NCBI GenBank assembly: GCA_013339765.2
Contig: CM023453.1
Coordinates: 88,934,118 to 88,998,117 of the forward strand
Source: Haemaphysalis longicornis
Lineage: Eukaryota > Arthropoda > Arachnida > Ixodida > Ixodidae
Direction of reading: 5' to 3'
DNA length: 64,000 bases
Shown here: piece after piece, positions 1 to 11,300 of the stretch
Layout of the letters: every line of letters begins with the position of its first letter
Numbering within the stretch: the stretch's first letter is position 1
Program-made: the position numbers and the translations under genes
The notes under the pieces: generated by a model
Database searches by the model: none
The model's input: the letters and a program-made list of their open reading frames with translations, nothing else
What the model was told of the DNA's origin: nothing

Positions 1-395
1 ATGACAACAGCAATAACAAGATTTCACAAATGGGGGAAAGCGAGAAACGTTACAGCGTATACAGGTTCGGCAAAAAAAGAAAAAAATCAGCCAACATGTA
101 AAGCAGGCAAAGACGTTTTTGGGAATAACAAGAAAGGGCTTATCCCAGCAGCCGTTTGACGGCATGGGGTAACAAAGGCTTTAAAAAACCGAGGGACCAC
201 TACAACAACAGATTTAACATCATCCATAAGAAGGCGAGCCAGAGGTTATGGAGGGTACACAAGCAAAGTTATTGGTGCCCAACAAAGTTGTAGTAACCCC
301 TGCAACAGTTTGAGCTCATGTAATCACGAAAGAAAATAAGGAGGAAACAACGCCTGGGGTTTCAATAGTAGGAGGATGTGTCAACAAGAATCAGT
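1..395. other. No gene seen at left edge
   Basis: I see no coding signal, RNA gene or clear repeat. The stretch probably lies inside the first M13 gene or its upstream intron and adjoins a decayed retrotransposon tail. Confidence 0.4.
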
Positions 396-735
396 TTAGC
401 GCATGGGGCAACACCGAATAAAAAGAGCAAGGAGAACACGAGATAACATACATAAAAACTGTACACTAACATCTTGGTTTGGTTGCAGGTTATTCCACTC
501 TTCTATGGCTGTTGGAAGAAAAGATCTGTTGAATGAATCTGTGGAGCCATGCAGACGCTGCTTGCTCTTTGCGTTATGTAGGCGGCGTGAGGTGCGCATT
601 GGGAGTAGCAAAAATGAGGCGTGTATGTCGGGAAATGTATAATATCGTTTATGAAAAAAATGACACCACCTTCCTGCGAGGGAACCCTGAGTTAACGCGA
701 AGCATCTCGGAGGTTCCGAAACATTCACGAGATTG
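396..735 (-). mobile_element. Decayed 3' end of a non-LTR retrotransposon
   Basis: The minus strand encodes a fragment resembling the extreme C-terminus of tick LINE reverse transcriptases: a stretch that includes SFNRSFLPTAIEEWNNL, like the 'shS(F/L)FPRTIxDWNxLP' end of CR1/Jockey-like proteins. The upstream part of the same tail reads on in another frame, so the copy is frameshifted. No RT core motif is present, so this is a 5'-truncated remnant. The assignment rests on a short recognisable C-terminal pattern and is moderate at best. Confidence 0.4.
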
Positions 736-835
736 GGTATCCAAATAACTGAAAATGACGGAACTCCGGACGGCGCAGCGTGACTCAACCGAACCAGCAA
801 CTGAGGTAGCGGCGCGCGTACTGGGTTTACTCTAT

Positions 836-1110
836 AGAGCAGATGAAGGGCAGAGGAGGAGATGAGAGAGGAGACGTGCATGCGCGCTTATAGCGCGGCT
901 GCGGTGATGAGAAGCGCGCGCGTCTATCGCACAGCTGGCGTGGAGAAGGGGAGTAGGAGGAGGCAGCGCGCGCTATCGCACAGCTGGCGTGTATAGAGAG
1001 GGAGGGCAGGAGAAGCGCGCGCGCTATCGCACAGCTGGTGGGGAGAGGAGGAGGTGCGGATGGACGGACGACGGACGACGGACGATGGAGCCAAGAGCAA
1101 TAGATGCTTT
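836..1110. repeat. GC-rich tandem repeat, about 50 bp unit
   Basis: The motif CTATCGCACAGCTGG recurs at about 924, 973 and 1024, each time preceded by GCGCGC and followed by a purine-rich GGAG/AGGAGG spacer. The block ends with short GACGGAC repeats and then ATGCTTTGCATTTAAA. That end resembles the end of the GC-rich element at 32436-33289. ORFs read through here are compositional artefacts. Confidence 0.6.
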
Positions 1111-1353
1111 GCATTTAAAAAACAGAGCCTTGCAACTTTCCGCCTATAAACAAGTGTTGGGGAGACCGAGGGACGACTTTATAGCTTAGATGTTCGAAGA
1201 AAAGCCGTATGTCGAAGAAGTAAAACCGGCTGCACGATTTTGAACCTACTCAAGAGAATTTATCAAATAAGTTTGATGGGGGTTCCAACTTGCTGAAGCG
1301 TAATCAAGCTTAGCGCGTACAAATGTGGTGTATGCCAATTGGCGGACGCTAAC

Positions 1354-1430
1354 TGATTGATTGATTGTACGGATTTACGCACCGACGCAACGCAGGCGAT
1401 AAGGCTTGTCCGGGTGATGTGCATAAATTT
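1354..1430 (-). repeat. tRNA-derived SINE fragment (3' part)
   Basis: The GATTGATTG plus 'CGCACCGACGCAACGCAGGCGAT' type sequence matches the 3' tail end of the fuller minus-strand SINEs at 7077-7317 and 38875-39114. The tRNA head is missing, as expected for a truncated copy. Confidence 0.55.
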
Positions 1431-2364
1431 AAATTTCCAAACGCTTAGTTTCATCATTCATAGCGAGCACCAATTTTCTAAGTGGGTAAGGTCGTTTTGT
1501 AGAAGCAGCTGATCTTTTTGCTTGAAGTTTTCCCGTAGAGAACACAGTGTTGGTAGGCTCAGCGGCATAAAACACTGCATTTATCTGGTTCAAACCAGAC
1601 AGGTCTTCATCTGTCCGCGTTCAGTGAACAAACAAGAAATAGAATGACGAGCTCACATTGCTGGGCTAATCAGTTTTCATGCATATTAGAGTGGTGGAGC
1701 CGCCAACGTAAACGATTACAAAACAGCACAAGACTCGCGCCCGCCCTGACTGGCATCTGCCATGTTTTGTAGTCGTCCAGCTTAAGGCCTCCACCTTCAA
1801 GAATTCAAAAAAGGAGAAGCTACCCCGCGCCCACGGTGTCATCATGGTCAGTGTTGCTGATAGAGTCCTAACTACGTCGTCAACACCACTGCTGCTAGTA
1901 ACTACGGGTCACCACTCACTAGTTCCGGTAGCTACAGTCGCTCCGTACTTCGGCCGTTTTAAATGTTTCCGTACGTCCTTAGTAGATAAATCGCTAGAAC
2001 ATAAGTGCACTAGTCACCCCGCAGACCTCTTTGGTGAAATCGGAGTAATTATTTCTCACAGGAAATGTTAACGCGATTGATTAGATATTTGCCTATCAAC
2101 CATTGTACCTCCCTCGAAGGAATCTCCTGTAAACATTTTCACCCGCTTTAGTGGAATTAGGTTGCACAAAACTCGTCGCCGCCCTTCCGCTTTCGCGAGT
2201 CTTCCAGAGCAGCTTCTTCTTTAGTTATTAAAACCCCGACTTTACGTTGTTGATTGAGTTTCAAATGTGCTGTTGAAGAGCTAAAGCCTTGTTAGGTGAC
2301 CCGTAGTTGTTTTTGAGGGCCATTGCCCATCTCAGTCCAAAAACGCTCGACATCTCTTGCATAG
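1431..2364. other. Presumed intron of first M13 gene
   Basis: No coding exon recognised. It ends in the acceptor TCTCTTGCATAG before the exon at 2365. The exon matching 29730-29924 of the second copy was not found here, so it should lie left of the window. Confidence 0.4.
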
Positions 2365-2775
2365 GTGCTGTACCTGAGGCTGTACTCGGCACTGGAGACT
2401 AGCGACACACGGAGCCCTCTATGGCCCACGCTGCAGGGTGCGCGGCTGGCACCCATGCTGGCCCGGTGCATTCTGCGGGCGGTTCTGGTGCCATTGCCCC
2501 CAGAGCGAGGAGAGGCCCACAGCCGAGGCGGCCACTGGTCGGCTATGACTAGCGGCAGGTTCACCGAGTTTCTCACGTGCCTGCGCGCTCAGCACGCCCG
2601 GGGCAATTCGACGTCTACTAAGGGCCTGCGAGGCACGCTCACGGCAATCCTGAACGGTGCCATGGTGCCGGCCAGAGAGGCATACGATGTGTACGTGGTA
2701 CGACTGGCGCGGATAACCCCACTCGAACACCGCCTAGGGAGCAGTGACGCCCTCATCTCGTACGGTTGGAAACAG
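2365..2775 (+). CDS. M13 copy 1, penultimate exon
   Basis: Open in one frame for 137 codons, starting VLYLRLYSALE after CATAG and ending GWKQ before GTGAGC. It aligns along its whole length with the exon at 33782-34192. The motif REAYDVYV corresponds to the helix after GENIAD in neprilysin. Confidence 0.8.
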
Positions 2776-5700
2776 GTGAGCACGGGTGGCACTCTATTAT
2801 GTACTGACTGCGAGCTGCACGGCCGTTACTTAGCACGCCTCGAACACATAACGTTGAAGGGTGTCACCCGCCCCCGCCCTTACACATTCATGCTTGTGAT
2901 AGCGAGCCCATGCTTGGCAGCACTTAAAGGGCCATGCAGACAAATTACAAATTTTAATTGAACAATTGGGTGTTTTAAATTTTCTTCCGTAAGACCAGCT
3001 AGAAATTATGTTTTATTCTATGAGGAAATAATAAAATTAAATCAAAATTTTGATTATACTGCGAAACGGCGTTTTCGTGACGAATGTCATTACGTAACAA
3101 CGACAGGTCTTCAAGTGAATGGTAGTCAGCTGTTTACTCTGAAGGCGTCTGCAGAACGCCTTATTTTACCGTGTCGTGTGAGACAATCCCAAAGCGCCAG
3201 CCTTTCATTCTTTCTGCTTTAAAATGAATATTCATTGCACTTAGGCGCCCTCAGCCAATTCCACAGATGCGCATACTACGTCTTACGTAGTAGTGTGGGA
3301 ACTGAGCTCGTGAGTTTCATGGCCATTCCATTTTTTTCTAATGACATAAATTTCTTGAGCAAAATTTATGTGAAAAGGGGTGTCAGGACGATGCTAACGA
3401 AGCAAACTTTTGAATAAACCAGACTTAATTTTTCAGCATAGATCCCTTTAACGAAGAGGAATCGTGCCTACAGATTCACTAAAGTACAAGGACATTAGTG
3501 TAGCCCGACCTTCAGGGTCGTGCGGTGAATGACACGACGTTTCTTGAGGCAAAATCGAGCGGACGGCAGTGTAGCGAAATATTGACCATGCGAATTGTTT
3601 GCTTTGTGTAATCTGCGCTTTCTCATTAGGCGAAGCTTAATACTCCCGGACAAACCCTGAAAACGGTTCCTTCCATGTAGACTCAATTTGATATTCAAAC
3701 TCAGCCAAATTCATGCCAGCACTACCAACTATTGCGCAGTGAAGTGGCGAAGACAAGCACAAGACAAGGGGCAAAAGAAGACACAAAAGAAAGCACACAA
3801 TGTGCTACGTAGCGCACACATACACATAGCAAAGCGGTGTGTTTTTGTCCAGCATCCTGTGCTGGGCTCCGACGTGCGACTATGCACTAATTCGACAAAA
3901 CTACAACTCTGCTGCCCAGTGAAGGCCTCAGATCGCTGTTTTTTTCTAAGGGCAGGGCACCGAACCGAGTATATGGAGGAAGAATAAGAGTGCAATTAGA
4001 AAATCATGTATAAGGCGCTCTCTGCATCCAAGTCTGCGCGGATAGGCGCGTTCATCCAGGGCATCGAGGAGCCTCGTCTCTGTTTTGTTCACCGCAGCAA
4101 TGGGTGCTCACCCTCACCTGAAAACCACGATCTCGTTTGTGAAACTTGGTTTACCAACTTCAACCACGCCAACACCACTTATGGCTGTGGTTTCATGCAG
4201 GTGTCATGTCGGGGGGCAAACCTCTTTCTTAAGGTTGTCCACCGTGAAAGATCGAGTGAAAGAAAATTTACTCATTCCTTTAGCAAAATTCTTTCACCCG
4301 TATGTCGTGCGCGAAACAGCTTCCCTGGTCATCCACTGTCCCAGATTGGGAGGCCTGGTAATTTTAATTGTAGCATATATTTGCTGCATTCGGTAATGAT
4401 TTAATTAAAGTCATTACGTGAACGGAGATGAACGCTGCTGTAGCGAAATCGACTGGCGATAAGGCATTTCACTAAACGGAAATGAAAATTTTACTTGGCA
4501 CGCTTTTTTGAGGATTTATTAGCTGTGTACCGTAAAAGCAAAACGGACTGAGATCATCTATACAAGGTTTAGTCGTGCTAGCATGAAGGAGCGTTTATGC
4601 AAATTATAAACCATAAGATGCCGGCCGGATGGAAGCTGCAGGAGTGGAAAAGTGGCTGAAGAAAATATTAGTGAAACGTGTAGGCTAGCCAAAAGGATCT
4701 AGTTTTCTAGGAGGACGACAGCGAAAATAGCCAGGGGATTACCACACCAAAGATTGGTGGCTATATTTTCGCTGTGATATCAGTCGAAAGTTTGCGCTTT
4801 CCAGGAGCATGATGAAAAGTGATGCGATCCAAGTCGGCGTCTTCGCAGCTTTGGGGTTAGATTGCTGAATCATGTAGGCTTTTCTAGTGTCTACCATACC
4901 AAACCTTTCAAACAGCCACAGCAAGGACCAAACATGTTTTGTTTCTGGTTGCATTGGCAAGTGAGCCATTCTTTATCACTGGAGTGTTAGCAACAAATGG
5001 GTGGCATTCTCAAGAGGGCATTTGAGCTGTTTACCATTTTGTCATAAAGGGGGAAGTAAACTGGAGCAGGGTTCTACAAGTGTGGCTATTTTACAATAGA
5101 CTTCTTGCTGAATGTCACCTTGCTGAACTTGAACTTGCTTTTCCAGGCTTCTGAAACGTGAAATATCTGTTTCGTAACGCACTTTAGTACAAAATAGAGC
5201 TGAATGATACTTAAGTGCATCAAGTTCACCTTGGTTTATCACATCACACAATTCCGTGCCTATCTGTTTTAGCTGACTTTCCCTTACATGAAGGTTTTGT
5301 TTGGGTATGTGCAATTTGTTGTATTTTTCTTTGGTAGGTAAATAAAGCCACAGCGTTCTAATTTGAGTTGCTGTAAGATCTAGTTTTACCTTTGGGGCAC
5401 ACGTAGCTTGCGGTTATAAGTGACTGTATATGGGCTCAGTTTACTTTCGGTGAGCCAATTAAGGCTTCCTTACACCTGATATCTTTTATCGTACTGCATG
5501 AAGATATCCCTGTTTTCGCATTACTCGAGTGTGCTCGAGATAAAGGGGTATTTCTTTCCCTCACTTTCAAAGCTGAACCATTAAACACCCGCTGAGCGAA
5601 ATGGTGCCTCGACTGCGTGGCACTGAGGCGTTCTAGAGCGAACCATTCTCCAGCACGCGCTAAAACCAACAGTAGAGGAAGGTGCTCGTCAAGGTGTTAG

Positions 5701-6231
5701 GGAGCTCGGAACTTCAGGACAGCTTAAAAACAAACAAAGCCGCCATCATTGGCAATACTCACAACGCATTGTAACCGGAACGAGCAGTGCTGCAGAACGT
5801 AGGATAAAAATGAAAGCCATCCGAAAACTTAAGGGAAGCGGGTCACGAAGCACTTATCGCCTGAACCGAAAAGAGTCCTAGCTGTTCGAGAACCGATGTG
5901 GAGGTATAACTTCAAGCCTTCAGTTAGTCACTAAGGCTTTTGCATTCAGAAGACATAAAAAGTGTTTAAGTGCCATCAAAATTTTTTTCAGGTTAAACAG
6001 GCGATGATCCAATCTTCTCGCGCATTGCAGCTGTTCTACGTTGCGTACGCTCGCTCCATGTGTCAACACCCGAATCTACCTGGCCAGAAGGAGCCACAGG
6101 TTCCGCCGCGGGACCTCGTCAACGGGCCGCTCTCCAATGACCCGGGTTTTCACCGGGCCTTCCACTGCCTTAGGGGCGAACCCATGCGACCACAGCCCAC
6201 GTGCCGCTTCTGGGACCGCCCGCCTCGATAA
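2365..6231 (+). CDS. M13 (neprilysin-like) pseudopeptidase, first tandem copy, 3' end only
   Basis: These are the last two coding exons (2365-2775 and 6031-6231) of a neprilysin/ECE-family gene whose 5' part lies outside the window. Both junctions are phase 0 with AG acceptors and a GTGAGC donor. The first exon covers the region that in active M13 enzymes holds HExxH and GENIAD; here it reads LARCILRAV at the HExxH place and TLTAILNGAM at the GENIADNGG place, so zinc ligands and catalytic Glu are absent. The last exon ends with the family's C-terminal signature VNGPLSND..FHRAFHC...MRP..CRFW, then seven residues past the Cys and a stop. It is closely related to the second copy at 18638-37081. 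I infer a secreted or membrane ectodomain with binding rather than proteolytic function; the ligand is unknown. Confidence 0.75.
2924..3451. mobile_element. TTAA-flanked inverted-repeat transposon, diverged short copy
   Basis: It starts TTAAAGGGCCATG and ends CCCTTTAA, with the right third similar to the reverse complement of the left end of copies at 30006-30863 and 30860-31978. A translated segment at 3319-3417 (AIPFFSNDINFLSK) parallels one on the other strand near 30895-30995 (TIPVFPNYVAYLSE), but this is shared non-coding DNA, not a protein. It sits in the last intron of the first M13 gene. Confidence 0.55.
3452..5041. other. Intron DNA, nothing recognised
   Basis: This is intron of the first M13 gene. 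Several short ORFs (for example near 3690-4400) show no domain, no repeat pattern and no convincing splice context. Confidence 0.4.
5042..5370 (-). pseudogene. Unidentified exon-like coding remnant
   Basis: A 109-codon open stretch on the minus strand begins right after a good acceptor (TCTTACAG) and ends in a stop. Its composition is protein-like: charged, Gln/Glu-rich and probably helical or coiled coil, with pieces such as LKQIGTELCDVI, ELDALKYHSALF and LEKQVQVQQGDIQQEVY. I do not recognise the family. Because it lies antisense inside an intron of the first M13 gene, it may be a gene fragment, a processed copy or a nested gene's last exon. No upstream exon was found. Confidence 0.3.
5371..6030. 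other. Intron DNA, nothing recognised
   Basis: The end of the last intron of the first M13 gene. It terminates in CGCATTGCAG before the final exon; no other signal is seen. Confidence 0.45.
6031..6231 (+). CDS. M13 copy 1, last exon
   Basis: It begins LFYVAYARSM after GCATTGCAG, matching neprilysin's QLFFLNFAQVW region, and ends CRFWDRPPR then TAA. The neprilysin His of DVHSPGNFR is replaced (EPQVPPRDLVNG here), so a transition-state residue is missing as well as the zinc site. Confidence 0.8.
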   Translation: MFYVAYARSMCQHPNLPGQKEPQVPPRDLVNGPLSNDPGFHRAFHCLRGEPMRPQPTCRFWDRPPR

Positions 6232-7067
6232 TATTACACCCACCCCCGTGTCGTTGTTTACTTTTGGCATGGACCGAGGTACAGCGTATCGTTATAAACT
6301 GAGAATTTCGGCGGTACCTAAGTTGTAAGAGCATCAATAGACAAAGATTATTCCATGTTGCATACCCACGCGCAAAGGTTTGTTGTTTATGATTGGCGGA
6401 AACATGATACTGGTAGGGCACGATTGAAAGGACATTGTATGTACGGAGTACCCTGTTCTATTCTAGCAGGTTTAGAAAATAGACAATTCTTGGACGAATT
6501 TTTTTCGTGAATTCTGGTGCGTTGTTTCACGTTCGGTGTTTTGTCGTTTTTTACTGTGATTCACTTAGACAATGATTTCTGGCTTCAAAAGAATGCCCCG
6601 AACTCCAGACAAGAAAAAGCAGGTAGGTAATCGCATGAAAATATCTAACCTGCGACACTTTTAGCTTAAATTTTTAGTACACTCACGTTTTTATTAGCTC
6701 TGGATATTTGCAATACCTTAATTTAAAAAAAAAAACAAGTCATTTCAACTTTTTCTGCGTACGAGGGCCCCCATGCTACACGTTTCACTGGATTCTACCT
6801 TCCGGGTCAGCTCCGATTGCTGTCAAGATTAGCTTTTTGGGTGTTCCTGTTGTACAACACTTGCATCCAACGTACATTTGAAGCTCTACAGCTTTTCAAG
6901 AGCTCAGTATTTTGCTTAGAATATAAATCTTTGCACCCGAGAGATTGCATAGAGGACATGGCTATCCTGCGCTAGGGACAGTTGTTGTTTTATCGTAGCC
7001 AGAATTGAGCAACACACTTTGCTGTTGTATCTTACCCATCACGTAAATCTTTTGTATATGCTTATAG
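6232..7067. other. Intergenic, nothing recognised
   Basis: The 3' flank of the first M13 gene. No clear AATAAA lies close to the stop and no repeat is recognised. Confidence 0.4.
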
Positions 7068-7076
7068 ATAATGCTG

Positions 7077-7317
7077 ATTTGATTGATTGAAGGTTTTAAC
7101 GGTGCCGCCCCAATGCAGGCGGTGAGGCGCGCCATACTGGTAGGATCCTGGATTAATTGTGACCACCTGGGGATCTTTAACGTGCGCCAAAATCTCGTGC
7201 ACACGGGCATTTTTGCTTTTCACCTCCATCAGAAAGCAGCTTCCGTTGCCGGGATCCGAACCCGTGACCTCCTGCTCAGCAGCGAAACGCTTTAGCCGCT
7301 AAGCCACCCCGGTGGGT
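7077..7317 (-). repeat. tRNA-derived SINE, full length
   Basis: Read on the minus strand it starts TACCCACCGGGGTGGCTTAG, with a pol III A-box-like GGCTTAGCGGCTAAAG and a B-box-like GGTTCGGATCC, then a tRNA-unrelated body and a CAATCAATCA tail. The flanks share ATAATGCTG (7068-7076 and 7320-7328), a likely short target duplication. It is the same family as 38875-39114. Confidence 0.75.
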
Positions 7318-7328
7318 AAATAATGCTG

Positions 7329-9660
7329 GCAAGGCCAACACATTTCAGAGAGGGACACTCCTACTTTATATCTGATAAAGTAGGATTCATTTCCCTAATT
7401 TTTGCCGTGCTATTCTTACGCGACTATATCATTGCAGTAAAAGCTCGTCAATCGGGATTTCAATAAATTTATGAATAATTTTAGGTGTACCTTTTGGCTC
7501 GGCAAACCTCCAGAGAAGTGTGGGAATATTGATATAAACGCGATAAAAACACGACTATGCTCCGCCACAGGTAATTCAAACTTCGGTCGACCGCGTTGGG
7601 GGCTTGGCGCTTGACACACGGCCATTGAAACGCTCCGCTGCATTCTTTCACCCTCCTCTGTGTAAGGGTCCCTGCGACAACTTCCTTCTTTTTCCTCACC
7701 TAAATACTGGCAGGAACCTCTGGTGATATCTGAGCTAGCCCGCACAAGATACAGTCTCGCGGAGACAGTGATGATTCGTTCGGGCAATTTTCCATTTTTC
7801 GGCGAATTTGCGACTGTCATTTTCCCCAAAAGGGAAAAAGGGAATCTTTAATAGATGCAGGGAGATTTAAGAGGTAGTGGAGTAAAAATAATAATGTCCG
7901 TCCCAAGACCGAACAGGAATCCACGTAAAAATATATCAGCTGCAAGAAAATAATGCACAGAGATTAGCACTGAATTCTTCAGAAACCCGCCAGAAAAAAG
8001 TGCGTGAAATAGGATGTTTATGACTATTTAAATTGGACATTGTCTTCTCAGTACATAACTTCACTGCGCGCAGATGCCTGGAGGCCGCGACAACTATTTG
8101 AACACAAGGTTTTCTGTCTTTCTTTGATTCATTGCTTACACATTGTCCAAAATAATGCGTTCATAGCCAAACAGCCTAAGTTGGCCGTCTATAAAAAGAA
8201 CATAAGAACAACAGCATACTTATAGTACGCGACAACTGAGACACGCGCTATAAGGGCGTGCTGACATGGAAAGAATAGAAGAACAAAAGACGAAGTTATG
8301 GCAACAGTGGATTTGAATAGAACATAAACGTGTCAGAATTTTTTACCGAAGCTTCTTTAAGCACTGTACGAAGTTTTGTCAAGTCTTGGAGCCGTATGGG
8401 AGGGGTTTTATAATATGAAACTGCTGAACTCCTCCTGCGTCGTTCTGCATACATTGAGATGCAAAGGTCAGGTTGTAAGTTTCGTCCTATATTGTGCTGA
8501 ATATGGAATACTGGGGTAGGTATACGATTAATTAGGCGACATTTCACAATAACATTATTAGCAACTTTCACTTTACACATCTCACTGAACGGCAATACAC
8601 AAAGCAACTGAAGCAAAGGTTTACTCGCATTTCTTTGCGAACGTTTTTGAAGACAACGACAGGTTGCACGTAGGTTTTGCTAATACTGCCATAAAACTAT
8701 AAATAATAACAAAACTTACGCCGTATAAAAGAGAAGTAAAGTATCCGTAGGACTTGAAGGTAAGAACACCAGTGGGCGTTTAACAATACATGACAACGGT
8801 ACGCCAATTACAAATATACCTAGCCAATTTGATATTTCCAATACATATCCAATTCCAATGCCTATCCAGGGCTTCTAGCGGCATACCCTGCTCAACCTAA
8901 CAATATTGAAAATTATAGACAGGGAGTCACAATTCCTTTCCCTAATCCTGGAATCGAAGGCTACAAAATTTGTTTTTGTCCAGGTTAAGTGTAACCAAAT
9001 TCAACATGAATCATTTTGCGACAAGACCGAGTTCTTGATTCATTTTTACCTACAGTTCTGTAATAGTGAACTCGTCAAAAATAAAGCCGTATCTTCCACA
9101 TATAATAAAGCCGGTGTAATATAAGTGGTGCAACCTACCTACATATCCGGTGCCTAAACACGAGACTGTTTTGCCTTCAGACCAGAAACACAGAAGTTAA
9201 CATGGGGTAAAAACAAATCTGATACCACAATGGTGGTAATTTTGGCACGACGCATTTTGCGGACTACATCGATGTGGACACGAGTCCAGTGGTGTGTGAG
9301 ACCTGACAGATCAAAACAATTTCTCACCACAGAAATTGAACCCTCATGCTGCTGGTGACTAAGCGGAGGAGGAGAAAGCACCAGCGTATTTGTGTGCTTA
9401 GAAGTCATAACCTTAATGAATCACGCCCGTCTAAATTCAGTTTTAAGAAGGCGATGAGGATGCCCTCAGCTGCATTCGCTTGTTAGCGAGCAAAAAAATG
9501 CTTGTCTGTCACGCTCATGTAACAAAGGGCAGACTGCAATCGCAAAATTTTCCAAGCATCAGATTGCTACATGGACACATTGCGTACGTGGCACCCTGAA
9601 GCTGCGTACACTTTCGTTAGTCCGAACTTTGATTAATTCGAACTGAGATAGCTTCCACTA
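7329..9660. other. Intergenic, nothing recognised
   Basis: No gene or clear repeat seen in 2.3 kb. The longest ORFs (about 7416-7829 and 8296-8616, minus) lack domains, splice context and protein-like composition. Confidence 0.4.
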
Positions 9661-9740
9661 GTTACCTGTACTAATTACCTGTACTAATTACCTGTACTGT
9701 TACCTGTAATAGTTACCTGTACCTATACTAATTACCTGTA
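9661..9740. repeat. Minisatellite, unit about 13 bp
   Basis: Six TTACCTGTA copies, mostly separated by CTAA-type spacers (consensus ATTACCTGTACTA), with small internal variations. Confidence 0.85.
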
Positions 9741-11039
9741 TAGCAATGGTATTGCCTGCAATAATGATCCACTCCTAACGAGAACGCTGTCCTCATAAAA
9801 ATTCACATCTTCAGCGTGCTTTGTCTACACCCACGTTGGCTAGGTCCACTGCCTTTCCTGCGAGCATGCAGAGCGCAATGGTGCAAAAAACAAACGCCCG
9901 CCTAAAGCGAGTTGACTTTATTGAATCATCATTTATTGAGTCTCAGTCTGACTTGTGGTCGTGGTGCCAATTTGGAGAGGGAGTCAGTACAGAAGCCTCT
10001 CACTGTGGCTTGCCATGAAGGCCCGCATTTCCCGCTCAAGCTATGAGCCTGGTTCAGACCTGTCCACCTCGAACAAAATTCCCGGCTAGAAAAGATTGAC
10101 TAATGCCAAAACGTTATATGGCCCGTTGACGAGACAATCGGCGCTGACGGTGGTGTCGTCGTTAGGAAGCCGGGAGCGGTTCACGCCCGACTGTGAAGCC
10201 TATCATAGCCAGACATCGGTTCCAGTAATCCTGTATGCAGTGCCATCCGACGTGGCGAGAAGCACTGTACTGAAGTGAAGTATGCTTCCTTATCGTGCGT
10301 GACGCCTCGCCTGGCGCTCTTAGCTTCCCCAAAGGTTTTGGCGTTGGGTATTTATTATTTTTTATATTATTTACCCGACTCTCAAACCTGCAGACCAAGC
10401 ATTTGGGGCGTATAACACATTCAAAACAACGCTTTGTGAAACGTTCTGAGGTTATAGAAGTTTACATAACGGCAATCAAATCTGACAAAACTTAAAAAAT
10501 AAAAGCGTTGGCTTGCGTCAATGTAACCTAACCTAACGTAAAAAATCTGACACACAGACTCTTGTACCTGTCAACCTCCCCGCAAGTCTTTGTTTTATGC
10601 TCCCAATCGTGTCTTAAACGCTAGCTTGCTATTCCAACATTAAGCATTGTTGGCCGGCTTGTCGTTGAATAGTAGGCTCAATGGCCTACTCAATGGAACT
10701 GAATGGCCGAAGAGTTCGCCAGGCCCGAAGCTAGCAGGAATGGCGGCCGTAGCTGTCGCTCAGGGATTGACCAGGCTCGATTCTGACTACATGGACAGTG
10801 CACTAAATCCACACGAACTAAACTCGCCACGCGCACACTTAAGCTCAGAAGAGCAAAATACTTAAAGGCCGCTCCATACTCCGCGTCTTTCTAGACGTAC
10901 AGGCCATTGCGCCATGACTCCAATCGACGACTCCGTTAAGGCTAAAGCCTTATATCGCTGTTTCATGGAATTCGTGAAAGACAAACGTCCTTCCCAAGCA
11001 GAGGTCGGCAGGCTCACTCACGACTGCACACAGCCCTCT
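9741..11039. other. Intergenic, nothing recognised
   Basis: No coding or repeat signal that I can name. Confidence 0.4.
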
Positions 11040-11300
11040 CACCACTTATGAGTAAGTGGTGAGTAAGCCTCGCCATCATTATGGCCTAGTGAGTGTGAGT
11101 GCAAGTGAGTGCGAATCCCCACGCGCCGCGAGCCCCGCTCACCACTCGCAGTGCGAGCGCCACTCGTGGAGCGACCAACACACTAATCGCGAGTGCGAGA
11201 GCAACTCACCAGGAGCCCCGCTCACCGCTCACCACTCATGAGTGCGAGTGCCACTCACCCTGATCCCCGTTCATCTCTCGCGACTGCACTCGCGCTACTC
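11040..11300. repeat. GAGTG-rich minisatellite block
   Basis: Degenerate copies of GTGAGTGCGAGTG and its complement CACTCGCACTCAC are interleaved, so the block contains both orientations and could fold. Similar sequence recurs at 12780-13040. Confidence 0.6.

Noticed and set aside
4006..4404. Plus-strand 132-codon ORF inside the M13 copy 1 intron
   Set aside because: No domain, no splice signals joining it to the M13 frame, and a competing ORF in another frame of similar length.
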